7,779 nucleotides of DNA from Ignavibacteria bacterium (GCA_013298375.1 JAAFHM010000194.1:1-7779), one strand, 5' to 3'. Positions 1 through 6,694 are shown, numbered from the stretch's first letter. The notes: a model not told the origin generated them from the letters alone. Translations and numbers: made by a program.

Positions 1-725
1 CGGCGAACACGGCGCGGGTGGAACGTGCTTCCGAAATAGCCCGCGAAGCTGGTTCTGCCGCGCTTGTCGGGGAGCGCGTCGTGCAGGAAACCTTGGACAG
101 CATACAAAATATTGTGGCTGTTGTTCTGTCGTCAGCGACCAATATTCAAGCGCTCAATGAAAGTAGCGAAAAGATTACCGAAATTGTGCAGGTGATTCAG
201 GAAATTGCTGACCAGACGAATCTTTTAGCGCTCAATGCGGCTATCGAAGCGGCGAGAGCGGGCGATGCAGGGCGTGGCTTTGCGGTTGTTGCCGATGAAG
301 TTCGCAAACTTGCCGAAAAAACTTCCGGCGCGACGAAAGAAATTGTTCGCACCATCGACCAAGTACGCACCGATACAAACGCCGCCGTTAAAGCAATGCA
401 CAACGGTACTACTCAAGCCAACAATGGGAAAGAACTCGCCAGCAACGCGGGAGCCGCATTGCGGCAAATCATCGGCAAGACGACACAGGTGACGGAGGTT
501 ATTGCCGACGTTGCCAACATGAGCGCCGAGCAGACCGCAGACAGCCAGCAGCTTCGCCAAAATCTTGCCATTATGAACGATGTTACCCGCTCATCCGTTC
601 ATGATTCCGAGCGCATCGCAACGGCAATTAGCGAACTCAATAGTTTAACGGCGCATCTGAAGGACACAATGGAGCAGTTCACCGTTCCGACAGGGCTACG
701 GAAGACGTATGCGATCCTGAGGTAA
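1..725 (+). CDS. Methyl-accepting chemotaxis protein, C-terminal signalling domain (5' truncated)
   Basis: The reading frame is open from the window edge (first full codon at position 3), so the start and the N-terminal sensor, membrane and HAMP parts lie outside. The visible 240 or so residues are the long antiparallel coiled coil of a chemoreceptor. The conserved hairpin tip is present (IADQTNLLALNAAIEAAR, then GRGFAVVADEVRKLAEKT), encoded at about 201-330. This tip contacts CheA and CheW and controls CheA autophosphorylation. Ala/Glu/Gln-rich helices flank it, as expected for the adaptation (methylation) segments. The protein ends in FTVPTGLRKTYAILR with no CheR-binding pentapeptide of the NWETF type. 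A GTG at position 18 could be mistaken for a start, but the frame continues upstream with ANTAR, which fits the same helix. No other chemotaxis gene is visible. The family assignment is very secure; the ligand and membrane topology cannot be judged. Confidence 0.95.
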   Translation, partial: ANTARVERASEIAREAGSAALVGERVVQETLDSIQNIVAVVLSSATNIQALNESSEKITEIVQVIQEIADQTNLLALNAAIEAARAGDAGRGFAVVADEVRKLAEKTSGATKEIVRTIDQVRTDTNAAVKAMHNGTTQANNGKELASNAGAALRQIIGKTTQVTEVIADVANMSAEQTADSQQLRQNLAIMNDVTRSSVHDSERIATAISELNSLTAHLKDTMEQFTVPTGLRKTYAILR

Positions 726-756
726 TCGCGTGAGTTTTTAGGGAACGGCTTAAAAC

Positions 757-777
757 CTCAATACTTCAAATATTGAG
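757..777 (+). terminator. Small hairpin downstream of the chemoreceptor gene
   Basis: CTCAATA (757-763) and TATTGAG (771-777) form a perfect 7-bp AT-rich stem with a 7-base loop, about 30 bases after the chemoreceptor stop. No T-run follows, so it is a weak candidate for an intrinsic terminator and may only protect the 3' end of the transcript. Confidence 0.25.
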
Positions 778-858
778 TTGCACCCCTCCATTCAACAGAG
801 CAAGGATTGATGAGGGTTTGAATTTTCACACGACTGCCCTACTATGACTTTTGGTAAC

Positions 859-889
859 TTGTGCAGACTTGCCATTTTCCGTAACTTTG
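859..889 (+). promoter_or_regulatory. Bacteroidota-type promoter for the AraC-family gene
   Basis: TTG at 859-861 is followed after 20 bases by TAACTTTG at 882-889. This fits the sigma-A promoter pattern known from Bacteroidota (TTG, 17-23 bases, TAnnTTTG). Transcription would start near 895. That excludes the upstream ATG at 844 as the regulator's start and leaves 907 or 970. The same GTAACTTTG core, preceded by ATTTT, occurs upstream of the next gene. Confidence 0.6.
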
Positions 890-969
890 GGGTCGATTCT
901 GTGGAAATGCCAGAAATGCCAACAACGATATGCCATAATTATCCCTGCACACTCGTATTCACGCACGCT

Positions 970-2187
970 ATGATATCACTTTCACTCGTTTTTACTGGTA
1001 TCAATCTTCTTGGTGCAGCACAAGGGTTCTTCTTGTCGCTGATGTTGGCGTTGCTCAAGCGCGGAAATCGCCAAGCCAATCGCATTCTTGCAGCGTTAGT
1101 TTTTGTTATCTCGGTCGCCCTTGCCTCCACGCTTCTACTCTATCCGGCTGTTTATACCGCCGTTCCGTATTTGATACGCATTTCCGACCCAATGCGGCTA
1201 CTTTTTGCGCCGCTCATTTTTCTTTATGTTGTTTCCTTAACGGGTGGGCAGGTGAATAAACGTTCTCTGCTCCATTTTACGCCATTTGCCCTGTATGTCT
1301 TGTATTTGATACCGACTTTCTATGTGCTGCCATTTGCGGAGCGTATTAGTTTTATCACTGAAGCACAAGCAGGGAAATCGTTTTCATATAATGTGTATCT
1401 TGTGGCACGGGCGCTATATTTTGTGCTGTATTTGGGGCTGTCGTTTCGGGTTTTGCGCCAATATTCATCGCGGATTCAGGACTTGTTTTCTTCCGTAGAG
1501 CGCATCAATTTTAGCTGGTTGCGGAATGTCCTTGTCGCAATGGCTATTTGGTGGGTTCCGCAATTTATCACGACGCTTAGTCCGTTTTTTGGCTATCTTA
1601 ATCTTCCTGTCGTCAATATGATTATTGGCTTTTTGGGAGCATTGTGGATGTACCTTTTGGGTTATGTTGCATTTTTGAAGGCAGACCCCTTTGTGAATGT
1701 TACCAGCCCGATCGTACCGATGAGCGCTACGCAAGCTGCTCAATTAGCCGCACAGCACGAGCAGTACGAGCAGCATGAGCGGGCTATTTTGAATATATCT
1801 CGACAAGGATTTGACGCAAGAGAATCAGCCTCGGTATCTCCTGAAAGCGCAATACTCTTGGAGCAGTTCAAATTGTTCATGGAAACGGAAAAACCATTTT
1901 TGGACAGCGAATTGAACCTGCAAAAGCTCTCTGAGCAGATTGGTGTCCCGGCGTATCGGCTTTCGCAGATGATGAACTCACATCTTCATCAAAATTTCTT
2001 CGATGTCATCAATCAATATCGTGTTGAAGAATGGAAACGCCTCATGTCAGAAGGACCTACTTCCGGCACTATTCAAGAGTTGGCGTTCCAAGTTGGCTTC
2101 AATTCTAAATCGTCGTTCAATACAGCCTTCAAAAAACATACAGGGCGCACCCCCTCAGAATATCGAGCAGAACTTCGGGCAGTCTGA
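970..2187 (+). CDS. Membrane-anchored AraC-family transcriptional regulator
   Basis: With the ATG at 970 the product is 405 residues. The first 235 or so residues contain about seven hydrophobic segments (roughly 3-25, 38-60, 75-93, 99-120, 142-162, 186-206 and 213-234), so this half should sit in the cytoplasmic membrane as a sensor. A polar linker (about 240-290) leads to a C-terminal AraC domain from about 295. Its first helix-turn-helix is near 315-343. The second, near 367-399, carries the family signature IQELAFQVGFNSKSSF followed by FKKHTGRTPSEYR. Such fusions are one-component regulators common in Bacteroidota; the inducer is not predictable. The open frame extends up to an ATG at 844, but that lies upstream of the promoter core at 859-889. 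Position 907 is the other possible start; I prefer 970 because the first membrane helix begins there. No Shine-Dalgarno sequence is seen. The adjacent DUF4864-like gene is a possible target, which is inference only. Confidence 0.88.
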   Translation: MISLSLVFTGINLLGAAQGFFLSLMLALLKRGNRQANRILAALVFVISVALASTLLLYPAVYTAVPYLIRISDPMRLLFAPLIFLYVVSLTGGQVNKRSLLHFTPFALYVLYLIPTFYVLPFAERISFITEAQAGKSFSYNVYLVARALYFVLYLGLSFRVLRQYSSRIQDLFSSVERINFSWLRNVLVAMAIWWVPQFITTLSPFFGYLNLPVVNMIIGFLGALWMYLLGYVAFLKADPFVNVTSPIVPMSATQAAQLAAQHEQYEQHERAILNISRQGFDARESASVSPESAILLEQFKLFMETEKPFLDSELNLQKLSEQIGVPAYRLSQMMNSHLHQNFFDVINQYRVEEWKRLMSEGPTSGTIQELAFQVGFNSKSSFNTAFKKHTGRTPSEYRAELRAV

Positions 2188-2244
2188 AAAGCCCATATTC
2201 CCATTGCCTCGGCAAATGAAAAAAATGCAGACGTAATTCCTGTA

Positions 2245-2274
2245 TTGGGGTTATGAGAATTTTTTGTAACTTTG
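2245..2274 (+). promoter_or_regulatory. Bacteroidota-type promoter for the DUF4864-like gene
   Basis: TTG at 2245-2247 is followed after 19 bases by TAACTTTG at 2267-2274, a match to the TTG/TAnnTTTG pattern. The -7 context (ATTTTTTGTAACTTTG) closely matches that of the regulator's promoter (ATTTTCCGTAACTTTG). A transcription start near 2280 would give a leader of about 50 bases before the ATG at 2329. Confidence 0.62.
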
Positions 2275-2328
2275 CAAACTCAAACGATAAATAACGCTAA
2301 ACCACCTTTTTTTAAGCATTTTTGCGCT

Positions 2329-2751
2329 ATGTCTATGCAATCACAACGTGAACCCAACACGCTTCCTCAGCCGAAGCCGGATCTTTCGCCGGATGAGGTT
2401 ATTCGTATTCAGCTTGACGCTTTGCGCGAAAATGATGCCAGCAATGATGTCGGTATTGCTACCGCCTTTAATTTTGCTTCGCCCGGCAACAAAGTTTATA
2501 CCGGACCACTTTCGCGCTTCAAGCAAATTGTCCGTAATCCCGTCTATGCAGTCATGCTCAATCACCGTTACGTCGGCTATGAATCCGTCATGATTTCTGG
2601 CGCTGTGGCACAACAGCGCGTGATGATTGTCGGCGAAAATAGCCAAACAGTGATTTATACCTTTACGCTTTCTCGCCAACGCGACCCGCATTATCGGGAT
2701 TGTTGGATGACTGACGGAGTGAGCGTTGATGCAATGTTCTGGCTCAACTAA
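2329..2751 (+). CDS. DUF4864-like protein of unknown function
   Basis: This 140-residue protein has no signal peptide or membrane segment, so it is probably cytoplasmic. After a Pro/Gln-rich start it shows a pattern I associate with DUF4864, a family in bacteria and plants: SPDEVIRIQLDAL, then GIATAFNFASPGNKVYTGP, RFKQIVRNPVYAVMLNH, and a C-terminal FTLSRQRDPHYRDCWMTDGV. The fold is probably a small NTF2-like alpha+beta cone, which is inference from the layout of early helices followed by strands. No catalytic residues are evident. The frame is open back to a TTG at 2272, but that falls inside the promoter core. ATG 2329 (MSMQSQ) is therefore chosen; ATG 2335 is also possible. The gene stands alone, with its own promoter and a strong terminator just after it. 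No biochemical role can be assigned. Confidence 0.78.
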   Translation: MSMQSQREPNTLPQPKPDLSPDEVIRIQLDALRENDASNDVGIATAFNFASPGNKVYTGPLSRFKQIVRNPVYAVMLNHRYVGYESVMISGAVAQQRVMIVGENSQTVIYTFTLSRQRDPHYRDCWMTDGVSVDAMFWLN

Positions 2752-2764
2752 CAGAAATGACGTG

Positions 2765-2807
2765 AAAAAAAAGCCGTCCGAATGCAAGTGCATCGGATGG
2801 CTTTTTT
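2765..2807 (+). terminator. Strong bidirectional intrinsic terminator
   Basis: A run of eight A (2765-2772) leads into GCCGTCCGA, an unpaired A, TGCA, a 2-base loop, TGCATCGGATGGC, and then six T (2802-2807). The stem has about 13 core pairs, including one G-U pair, and extends through the A/T tracts. It begins 13 bases after the DUF4864-like stop codon. The opposite strand ends in eight T, so it should also stop minus-strand transcripts arriving from tssG. Confidence 0.9.
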
Positions 2808-2876
2808 GTTGCCTTCTTGTTATGCAGGAGAGTACGCTTGAGTATCGCTAGTTTTTTTACTTTGAGCCTTTATATC

Positions 2877-2884
2877 ATCTGCTT
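2877..2884. repeat. Left 8-bp target-site duplication of the MITE
   Basis: ATCTGCTT lies directly against the outer end of the left inverted repeat. An identical copy lies against the right end at 3066-3073. Eight-base duplications are what IS66-family transposition produces. Confidence 0.85.
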
Positions 2885-2950
2885 GTAACTGGTCAGGTTC
2901 CCCCTTCCGACGGCTGAAGAGTGCGAGAACGCTGCCGCCCCAGAAGACTT

Positions 2951-2987
2951 TCCCGGTACTGATTCTTTTGAAGTAGTTCCGGGAAAT
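2951..2987 (+). other. Long hairpin inside the MITE
   Basis: TTTCCCGG pairs with CCGGGAAA. The interior continues as ACTG, a mismatch, TTC, a TTTT loop, GAA, a mismatch and TAGT. The result is a rod of about 15 pairs. A strong secondary structure of this kind is common in MITEs and would form in RNA transcribed across the element. Confidence 0.6.
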
Positions 2988-2990
2988 CCG

Positions 2991-3026
2991 TTCTACGCTT
3001 CGGAAAGCGTAGGATTTTTTGTTTTT
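2991..3026 (+). terminator. Terminator-like hairpin carried by the MITE
   Basis: CTACGCTT (2993-3000) and AAGCGTAG (3005-3012) form a perfect 8-bp stem on a CGGA tetraloop, extended by a T-G and a T-A pair at the base. TTTTTTGTTTTT follows at 3015-3026. This is a textbook intrinsic terminator for plus-strand transcription. On the other strand no T-run follows, so it should act in one direction. Confidence 0.75.
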
Positions 3027-3065
3027 GCAATCTAATAGACGGGAAGACGTGACCTGACCAGTTAC

Positions 3066-3073
3066 ATCTGCTT
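3066..3073. repeat. Right 8-bp target-site duplication of the MITE
   Basis: ATCTGCTT repeats the left copy exactly and abuts the TTAC end of the element. It lies only 4 bases from the tssG stop codon (3078-3080 on the minus strand). Confidence 0.85.
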
Positions 3074-3077
3074 TTGG

Positions 3078-4250
3078 CTAAAAACGCATATTTTTGCGGC
3101 TTGTTACTGACGGCGGCAAGGTAATACTAATCGATTTCTCACTACGCTTTTCCGGGTAGGAACAGAGCATGGCGGTACGACCCAAGCAGGCTGGCGCGAC
3201 TTTTTGATTTGGCAAGGATTGTTTTTTTAAGGTGGGTTCGTAGCTCAAGACTGTTTGGCGTAATGCCGTGCTTGGTATCGTAAATCGCAGAGAAAATCGT
3301 GCATCGGGCTTGAGATAAAGCCACATCAACTCGCATAATTCCTTGAGCACCGGAGAGTTATTCGTCAGAAAATCAATGCATTCGTCCCATCCGATGTGGT
3401 AAAACTCTAGGGTGAAGGCGCTGTGCTGATTCCAGATTTTTTTTCCAGCAACTGCCTCACTTCCCAAACGTGTGTTCATGCCGCCTCTGCCAATGACTGT
3501 GCGTTGGTCTTGGTCTATCGGCAGCCATTCACCCTGAAATTCCTCGACTCGCACCCTCAAGCCAAAATACGACGAAACAAGATGTATCAAGCCCTGCACG
3601 GAGCGTGTTTGCTGGCTGAATAGACTGCCATATTGTAGATACGACGAATTATCGGTATGGTGCAAACTCCGAATATGCGGCGTTGCAAGCCCCGCAAGCG
3701 AAAAGACATTTTGCGCTAAACGCACATCTTCCGCTCTGAAATGCGTTGGTTTGCTGGCGGGCGAATTGCTTTTTTTCCGTTTCAAGGGATTGTAGTAAAC
3801 GCGGTTCGGCGAAACGGTTACGACGTCGTTGCTAATGTCGAACATCGTGCGGGCGCGATATGCCAACGAAACTAAGCGATGATTAAATATATCCAAAAAA
3901 TTCCGCCACGCCGTATCGCCCTTCCGAAGGCGTTCCAGCAAAATTTCCGTGTAGGGAATCGGCATCGGACCCAGCACACCAGCCAATCCCATAAAATTTA
4001 CCACCATAAGCGGTTGATGGTGGTGATCTTTCTCAAAATAGACAATTTCTTGAATGGCTTCATGGGGAAATGCCAAACTTACATTTGAGCTGAAATGGAG
4101 GCTTTCGTTGTACCATTCCGGCGATTCGCCAATGGAAATTGCCTCTGGCGACAGCATTTCCAAAAGCCGCACCGCTTGAAAAAAATCAAAGCGCGGCGAT
4201 TCTTCCAGCAATTGCTGTTCGACGGTCGGGCGGGGGAGAAGGCGGTTCAT
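3078..4250 (-). CDS. tssG: Type VI secretion system baseplate protein TssG
   Basis: The 390-residue product has the TssG (ImpH/VasB) layout and a length near the upper part of the family range. Near the N-terminus are RFDFFQAVRLLE and, at about 51-66, the HFSSNVSLAFP-like segment. VNFMGLAGVLGPMPIPYTEILLER follows at about residues 84-107; it is typical of the family. Then come HRLVSLAYRAR and, in the middle, SLFSQQTRSVQGLIHLVSSYFG. TssG pairs with two TssF and one TssE to make a wedge of the cytoplasmic baseplate from which the contractile sheath and Hcp tube are built. It starts 28 bases after the tssF stop, without a Shine-Dalgarno sequence, so it is probably cotranscribed. It is the last gene of the visible operon. 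The C-terminus (about 350-390) is rich in Lys, Ser and Thr and less conserved. The MITE inserted just past the stop codon leaves the protein intact. Confidence 0.92.
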   Translation of the reverse strand: MNRLLPRPTVEQQLLEESPRFDFFQAVRLLEMLSPEAISIGESPEWYNESLHFSSNVSLAFPHEAIQEIVYFEKDHHHQPLMVVNFMGLAGVLGPMPIPYTEILLERLRKGDTAWRNFLDIFNHRLVSLAYRARTMFDISNDVVTVSPNRVYYNPLKRKKSNSPASKPTHFRAEDVRLAQNVFSLAGLATPHIRSLHHTDNSSYLQYGSLFSQQTRSVQGLIHLVSSYFGLRVRVEEFQGEWLPIDQDQRTVIGRGGMNTRLGSEAVAGKKIWNQHSAFTLEFYHIGWDECIDFLTNNSPVLKELCELMWLYLKPDARFSLRFTIPSTALRQTVLSYEPTLKKQSLPNQKVAPACLGRTAMLCSYPEKRSEKSISITLPPSVTSRKNMRF

Positions 4251-4278
4251 TGGTTGAAGGAAGAATAGTTGTCAACAT

Positions 4279-6117
4279 TCACAATAATTGCTGCCCGCCG
4301 ATGCCGGGAAGCCAGTCTTTGAGCGGGTCTTGCTGCTGGTCGTTGTAAACAATCAAATGGGTGAAAGAGTTGATAGATGTGTACAGCCGAAAAAACCGAT
4401 TCAGCACAGCCGAAAAAAGCAACGGCGATTCGCCAACATAATTTTCCGATTTGAACATCAGATTGATACGCGAACCATTGCAAAATCCCCGCCACGCATC
4501 CAACCCCACACGCCGCACCGAGGCTTGTGTTCGCATACTCAGAATGCCCATGATTTGCCGCTCAACCGCAGCCTCGTTATCGACATTGTAAATGCGGAGC
4601 ATCTCTTGAAGTGCTTGCAAGGACGCGGGCGTATTCGCCAAGGAAAGATAATTCAACGACAAATGCGAAATAAGCCGCCAGTACGTTGCTCCGGCAAGCG
4701 GCGCTTGGCGCTGTTCGGTGGGTTTGGTCTGGCAGACAATCGCTTTTATCGGCATATCTTCTTCCACTTCGAGTTTCGTGCCCGACGAAAGCTGTTGTGC
4801 CAGATGCCTGTTAGTACAGAGAACGTGCGCAAAAACCACTTCCGATACGGGTTGCTTCGGATTGAAGGTGTGATCAACAAATGAGAGTTTCATCGTTGTT
4901 CCCGGAACACGAGGATTGGTGCTGATTTCGCGCTGCCCGTACCAAAAAACCGATACGCCGTCCGCCGATGCACGATGGTTAAACGAGAAAAACGGCTCGA
5001 CGCGCCGCGTGGTATCGGCGAGGTCGGAAGTCATCGAAACAGACTGAATCGAATGAATTTCTGTCGTCGATTCTCGGCGGACATCGGCGGTGAGCCGATA
5101 GTCGCGGCTTCGGTGATGAATACGCACCGGCTCGGAGATTTTGGAGAAAATATTCACGATGGGCGTACAGCCCAGCAACAGCGAGTCATTCCGAAGAAGA
5201 ATACCGTGTTGAGGCGGTGTGCGGAGCATCAAGAGCAAATCAAACGACATTTCCAGCGCCCCGGAGCGGGCATTGATAAACACATCCTTGCTTTCCAGCC
5301 CTTCCACATCAAAAAAAAGAAACTTCTCCGGCATGGTAAAAAACTCTTGCAAAAGGCGGTATTCGGGGTGCGCATAATCGCGGTAGGGCAGCACGTCTTC
5401 ATCATTGGCGAACCCCACGGGCTTGATGCCGCCTTTCGGGGCAATCGGAAAAATACGATTTGGTGCGCCCTGCCGGATAGTACCAATATCCTGCAATGCC
5501 GTAAATACAATCTCGTAGAGCCGATGATTGCTGGCGACATCGCTATTCAGAAAAAAACGGAGACGGGAAAAATTCGGGAGAATCTCTTTTTTCCCAAAAC
5601 GTTTTATCCGAATCCGCAGCACCGTCGAAACCGTGTTTTTATCAACGTTGGGGTAATCCGATGCCGGCTCCAGCGCGATTTCTTCGATTTCCAAGGGCAG
5701 AAGTGCCGTCGGGTAGCACGTCCGAAAGCGGCAGACCGTTCCGTCGTGCGCCCGCGCCAGCACTTGCGTATGGCGCGGTACTTCGTATCCGGCAGCCAAG
5801 CCCGGTTTGGTCATATCGGGAAAAAATCGGGCAATGGACATGGACGGCACAGGCGCGAGATAATGCGGATACAGCACCTCCAAAAGTGCTTGGGGAATTT
5901 GCGGGAAATCGTTGTCGATAGTGTATTGGATGCGCCCCGTCATAAAGGCAAAACTCTCCAAAAGGCGCTCCATATACGGGTCGCCAGACATTCCGCCATT
6001 GACATCCAACCGCGCGGCAATTTTCGGATGTTTTTCGGCAAAGTCCGCTCCGGCATTGCGCAAATACGCTAATTCGCGCTCGTAATAGGGCAGCAATTCA
6101 TCATTGAAGTTCTTCAT
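4279..6117 (-). CDS. tssF: Type VI secretion system baseplate protein TssF
   Basis: This 612-residue protein is full length for TssF (ImpG/VasA), usually about 580-630 residues. The N-terminus is diagnostic: YYERELAYLRNAGADFAEKHPKIAARL in outline, then SGDPYMERLLESFAFM, and DFPQIPQALLEVLYPHYLAPVPSM up to about residue 93. The C-terminal part contains WRLISHLSLNYLSL and a late RFFRLYTSINSF segment, both typical. TssF dimerises around TssG and, with TssE, forms the baseplate wedge that TssK links to the membrane complex. The start overlaps the tssE coding region by 17 bases, implying cotranscription and possibly translational coupling. The sequence resembles the proteobacterial-type (T6SS-i) form rather than the divergent Bacteroidales T6SS-iii form, judged by eye from the N-terminal motif. 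Confidence 0.96.
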   Translation of the reverse strand: MKNFNDELLPYYERELAYLRNAGADFAEKHPKIAARLDVNGGMSGDPYMERLLESFAFMTGRIQYTIDNDFPQIPQALLEVLYPHYLAPVPSMSIARFFPDMTKPGLAAGYEVPRHTQVLARAHDGTVCRFRTCYPTALLPLEIEEIALEPASDYPNVDKNTVSTVLRIRIKRFGKKEILPNFSRLRFFLNSDVASNHRLYEIVFTALQDIGTIRQGAPNRIFPIAPKGGIKPVGFANDEDVLPYRDYAHPEYRLLQEFFTMPEKFLFFDVEGLESKDVFINARSGALEMSFDLLLMLRTPPQHGILLRNDSLLLGCTPIVNIFSKISEPVRIHHRSRDYRLTADVRRESTTEIHSIQSVSMTSDLADTTRRVEPFFSFNHRASADGVSVFWYGQREISTNPRVPGTTMKLSFVDHTFNPKQPVSEVVFAHVLCTNRHLAQQLSSGTKLEVEEDMPIKAIVCQTKPTEQRQAPLAGATYWRLISHLSLNYLSLANTPASLQALQEMLRIYNVDNEAAVERQIMGILSMRTQASVRRVGLDAWRGFCNGSRINLMFKSENYVGESPLLFSAVLNRFFRLYTSINSFTHLIVYNDQQQDPLKDWLPGIGGQQLL

Positions 6118-6580
6118 CGGCTAAGGCTCCGTTGTGAGTGGTCAGGAGAATCGGAAAAATAAATGCTTCCCTAATTTCCTCCGCAACAAGTGTGCCGCTA
6201 ATGTTCATCGGCAAATGGGAAATATCATTGGCACGAATCAGCCCGCCGCCGCCCCGCGCCCCAACCGAAACACTCACGTTTTCCAAGCGCGGCTCGAAAC
6301 GCTGAATGGTTTCTTGCAGCATTCGGGCGCAGCGCATTTGGTCATCCTGGGAGTAGGTGTGCAGTGCCGTAAAATCGGGCATTCCGTAATCCATAATTCC
6401 CAGCGCCACTCCCGCTTCGCGCGGACGCAAACAGCGCGTGTTCAAAAGCAACAGTAAATCCCGCCGTACCGATGCGACGTACTCATCGGCACCGACCGTG
6501 CGGCGCGGCGTGGTGTCGTAGGGTTGGTAGGGTTCATCGTTGATGATGCGGTCGAGAAAGGGTGTGCGGTAGTGGGGCAT
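6101..6580 (-). CDS. tssE: Type VI secretion system baseplate protein TssE (gp25-like)
   Basis: The product has 159 residues, close to the usual 130-170. It carries the gpW/gp25 lysozyme-like fold family pattern without lysozyme catalysis. After a polar N-terminus come VRRDLLLLLNTRCLRPREA (about 38-56) and LGIMDYGMPDF (about 60-70), the hallmark of TssE. A helix follows (MRCARMLQETIQRFEPRLENVSVSV), and the end is a beta-rich region with a Gly-rich insertion GARGGGGLIRAND. TssE sits at the baseplate hub-sheath junction and helps start sheath assembly. It is the first gene of the visible tssE-tssF-tssG run. No Shine-Dalgarno sequence or convincing TTG/TAnnTTTG promoter was found upstream; a poor AATCTTTG match near 6650 lacks a -33 partner. 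Genes for TssB, TssC, TssK, TssH and Hcp are absent from the window. Confidence 0.93.
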   Translation of the reverse strand: MPHYRTPFLDRIINDEPYQPYDTTPRRTVGADEYVASVRRDLLLLLNTRCLRPREAGVALGIMDYGMPDFTALHTYSQDDQMRCARMLQETIQRFEPRLENVSVSVGARGGGGLIRANDISHLPMNISGTLVAEEIREAFIFPILLTTHNGALADEELQ

Positions 6581-6607
6581 AACCGTTCTTGTGCAGTGTG
6601 AAAAGAG

Positions 6608-6629
6608 AGCATGAAACCTGAGTCATGCT
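6608..6629. terminator. Hairpin between the toxin module and tssE
   Basis: AGCATGA (6608-6614) and TCATGCT (6623-6629) form a 7-bp stem with an 8-base loop. On the minus strand the stem is followed by CTCTTTT; on the plus strand a TTGTGC spacer precedes seven T. It could end the minus-strand toxin transcript before tssE, or be part of the tssE leader. It is a weak call in either direction. Confidence 0.3.
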
Positions 6630-6694
6630 TTGTGCTTTTTTTACAGCAAAGATTGTGCCTGTTGTGGGGATTTCCTCACACGAAAGTCACTCAG

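Larger units (their letters stand above)
2885..3065. mobile_element. IS66-type miniature inverted-repeat element (MITE), 181 bp
   Basis: The ends are a perfect 14-bp inverted repeat, GTAACTGGTCAGGT (2885-2898) and ACCTGACCAGTTAC (3052-3065). Exact 8-bp direct repeats flank them. Known IS66-family elements typically begin with GTAA, end with TTAC and duplicate 8 bp, so the ends point to that family. The interior has no credible reading frame and cannot encode the IS66 proteins, so the element would be non-autonomous. It contains two strong hairpins, listed separately. It sits between the convergent DUF4864-like gene and tssG without breaking either. The identity and intactness of the ends suggest a fairly recent insertion. 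An excised structured-RNA gene is an unlikely alternative, because target duplication explains the flanks. The parent IS is not in the window. Confidence 0.85.

Noticed and set aside
844..969. N-terminal extension of the AraC-family regulator from ATG 844
   Set aside because: It overlaps and precedes the promoter core at 859-889, and its residues show no membrane or domain pattern; translation from 970 begins right at the first hydrophobic segment.
2341..2793. Minus-strand frame of 150 residues antisense to the DUF4864-like gene
   Set aside because: It starts inside the terminator stem and mirrors a gene with its own promoter and family pattern.
2885..3065. A structured non-coding RNA such as SRP RNA (the GGTCAGGT string) or 6S RNA closed by the long terminal stem
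   Set aside because: The GGAAGGAAGCAGC core of SRP RNA is missing, and nothing matches 6S RNA. Exact 8-bp direct repeats abutting both ends explain the stem better as transposon ends.
3142..3336. Possible frameshift in the tssG 3' end, because an alternative minus frame is open here
   Set aside because: The main tssG frame stays open to a normal stop with plausible strand-like sequence (LGRTAMLCSYP, SISITLPPS), and the alternative frame has no family match.
4975..6072. Plus-strand frame of 365 residues antisense to tssF
   Set aside because: tssF on the other strand is unmistakable. This frame has Arg/His-rich composition typical of an antisense shadow.
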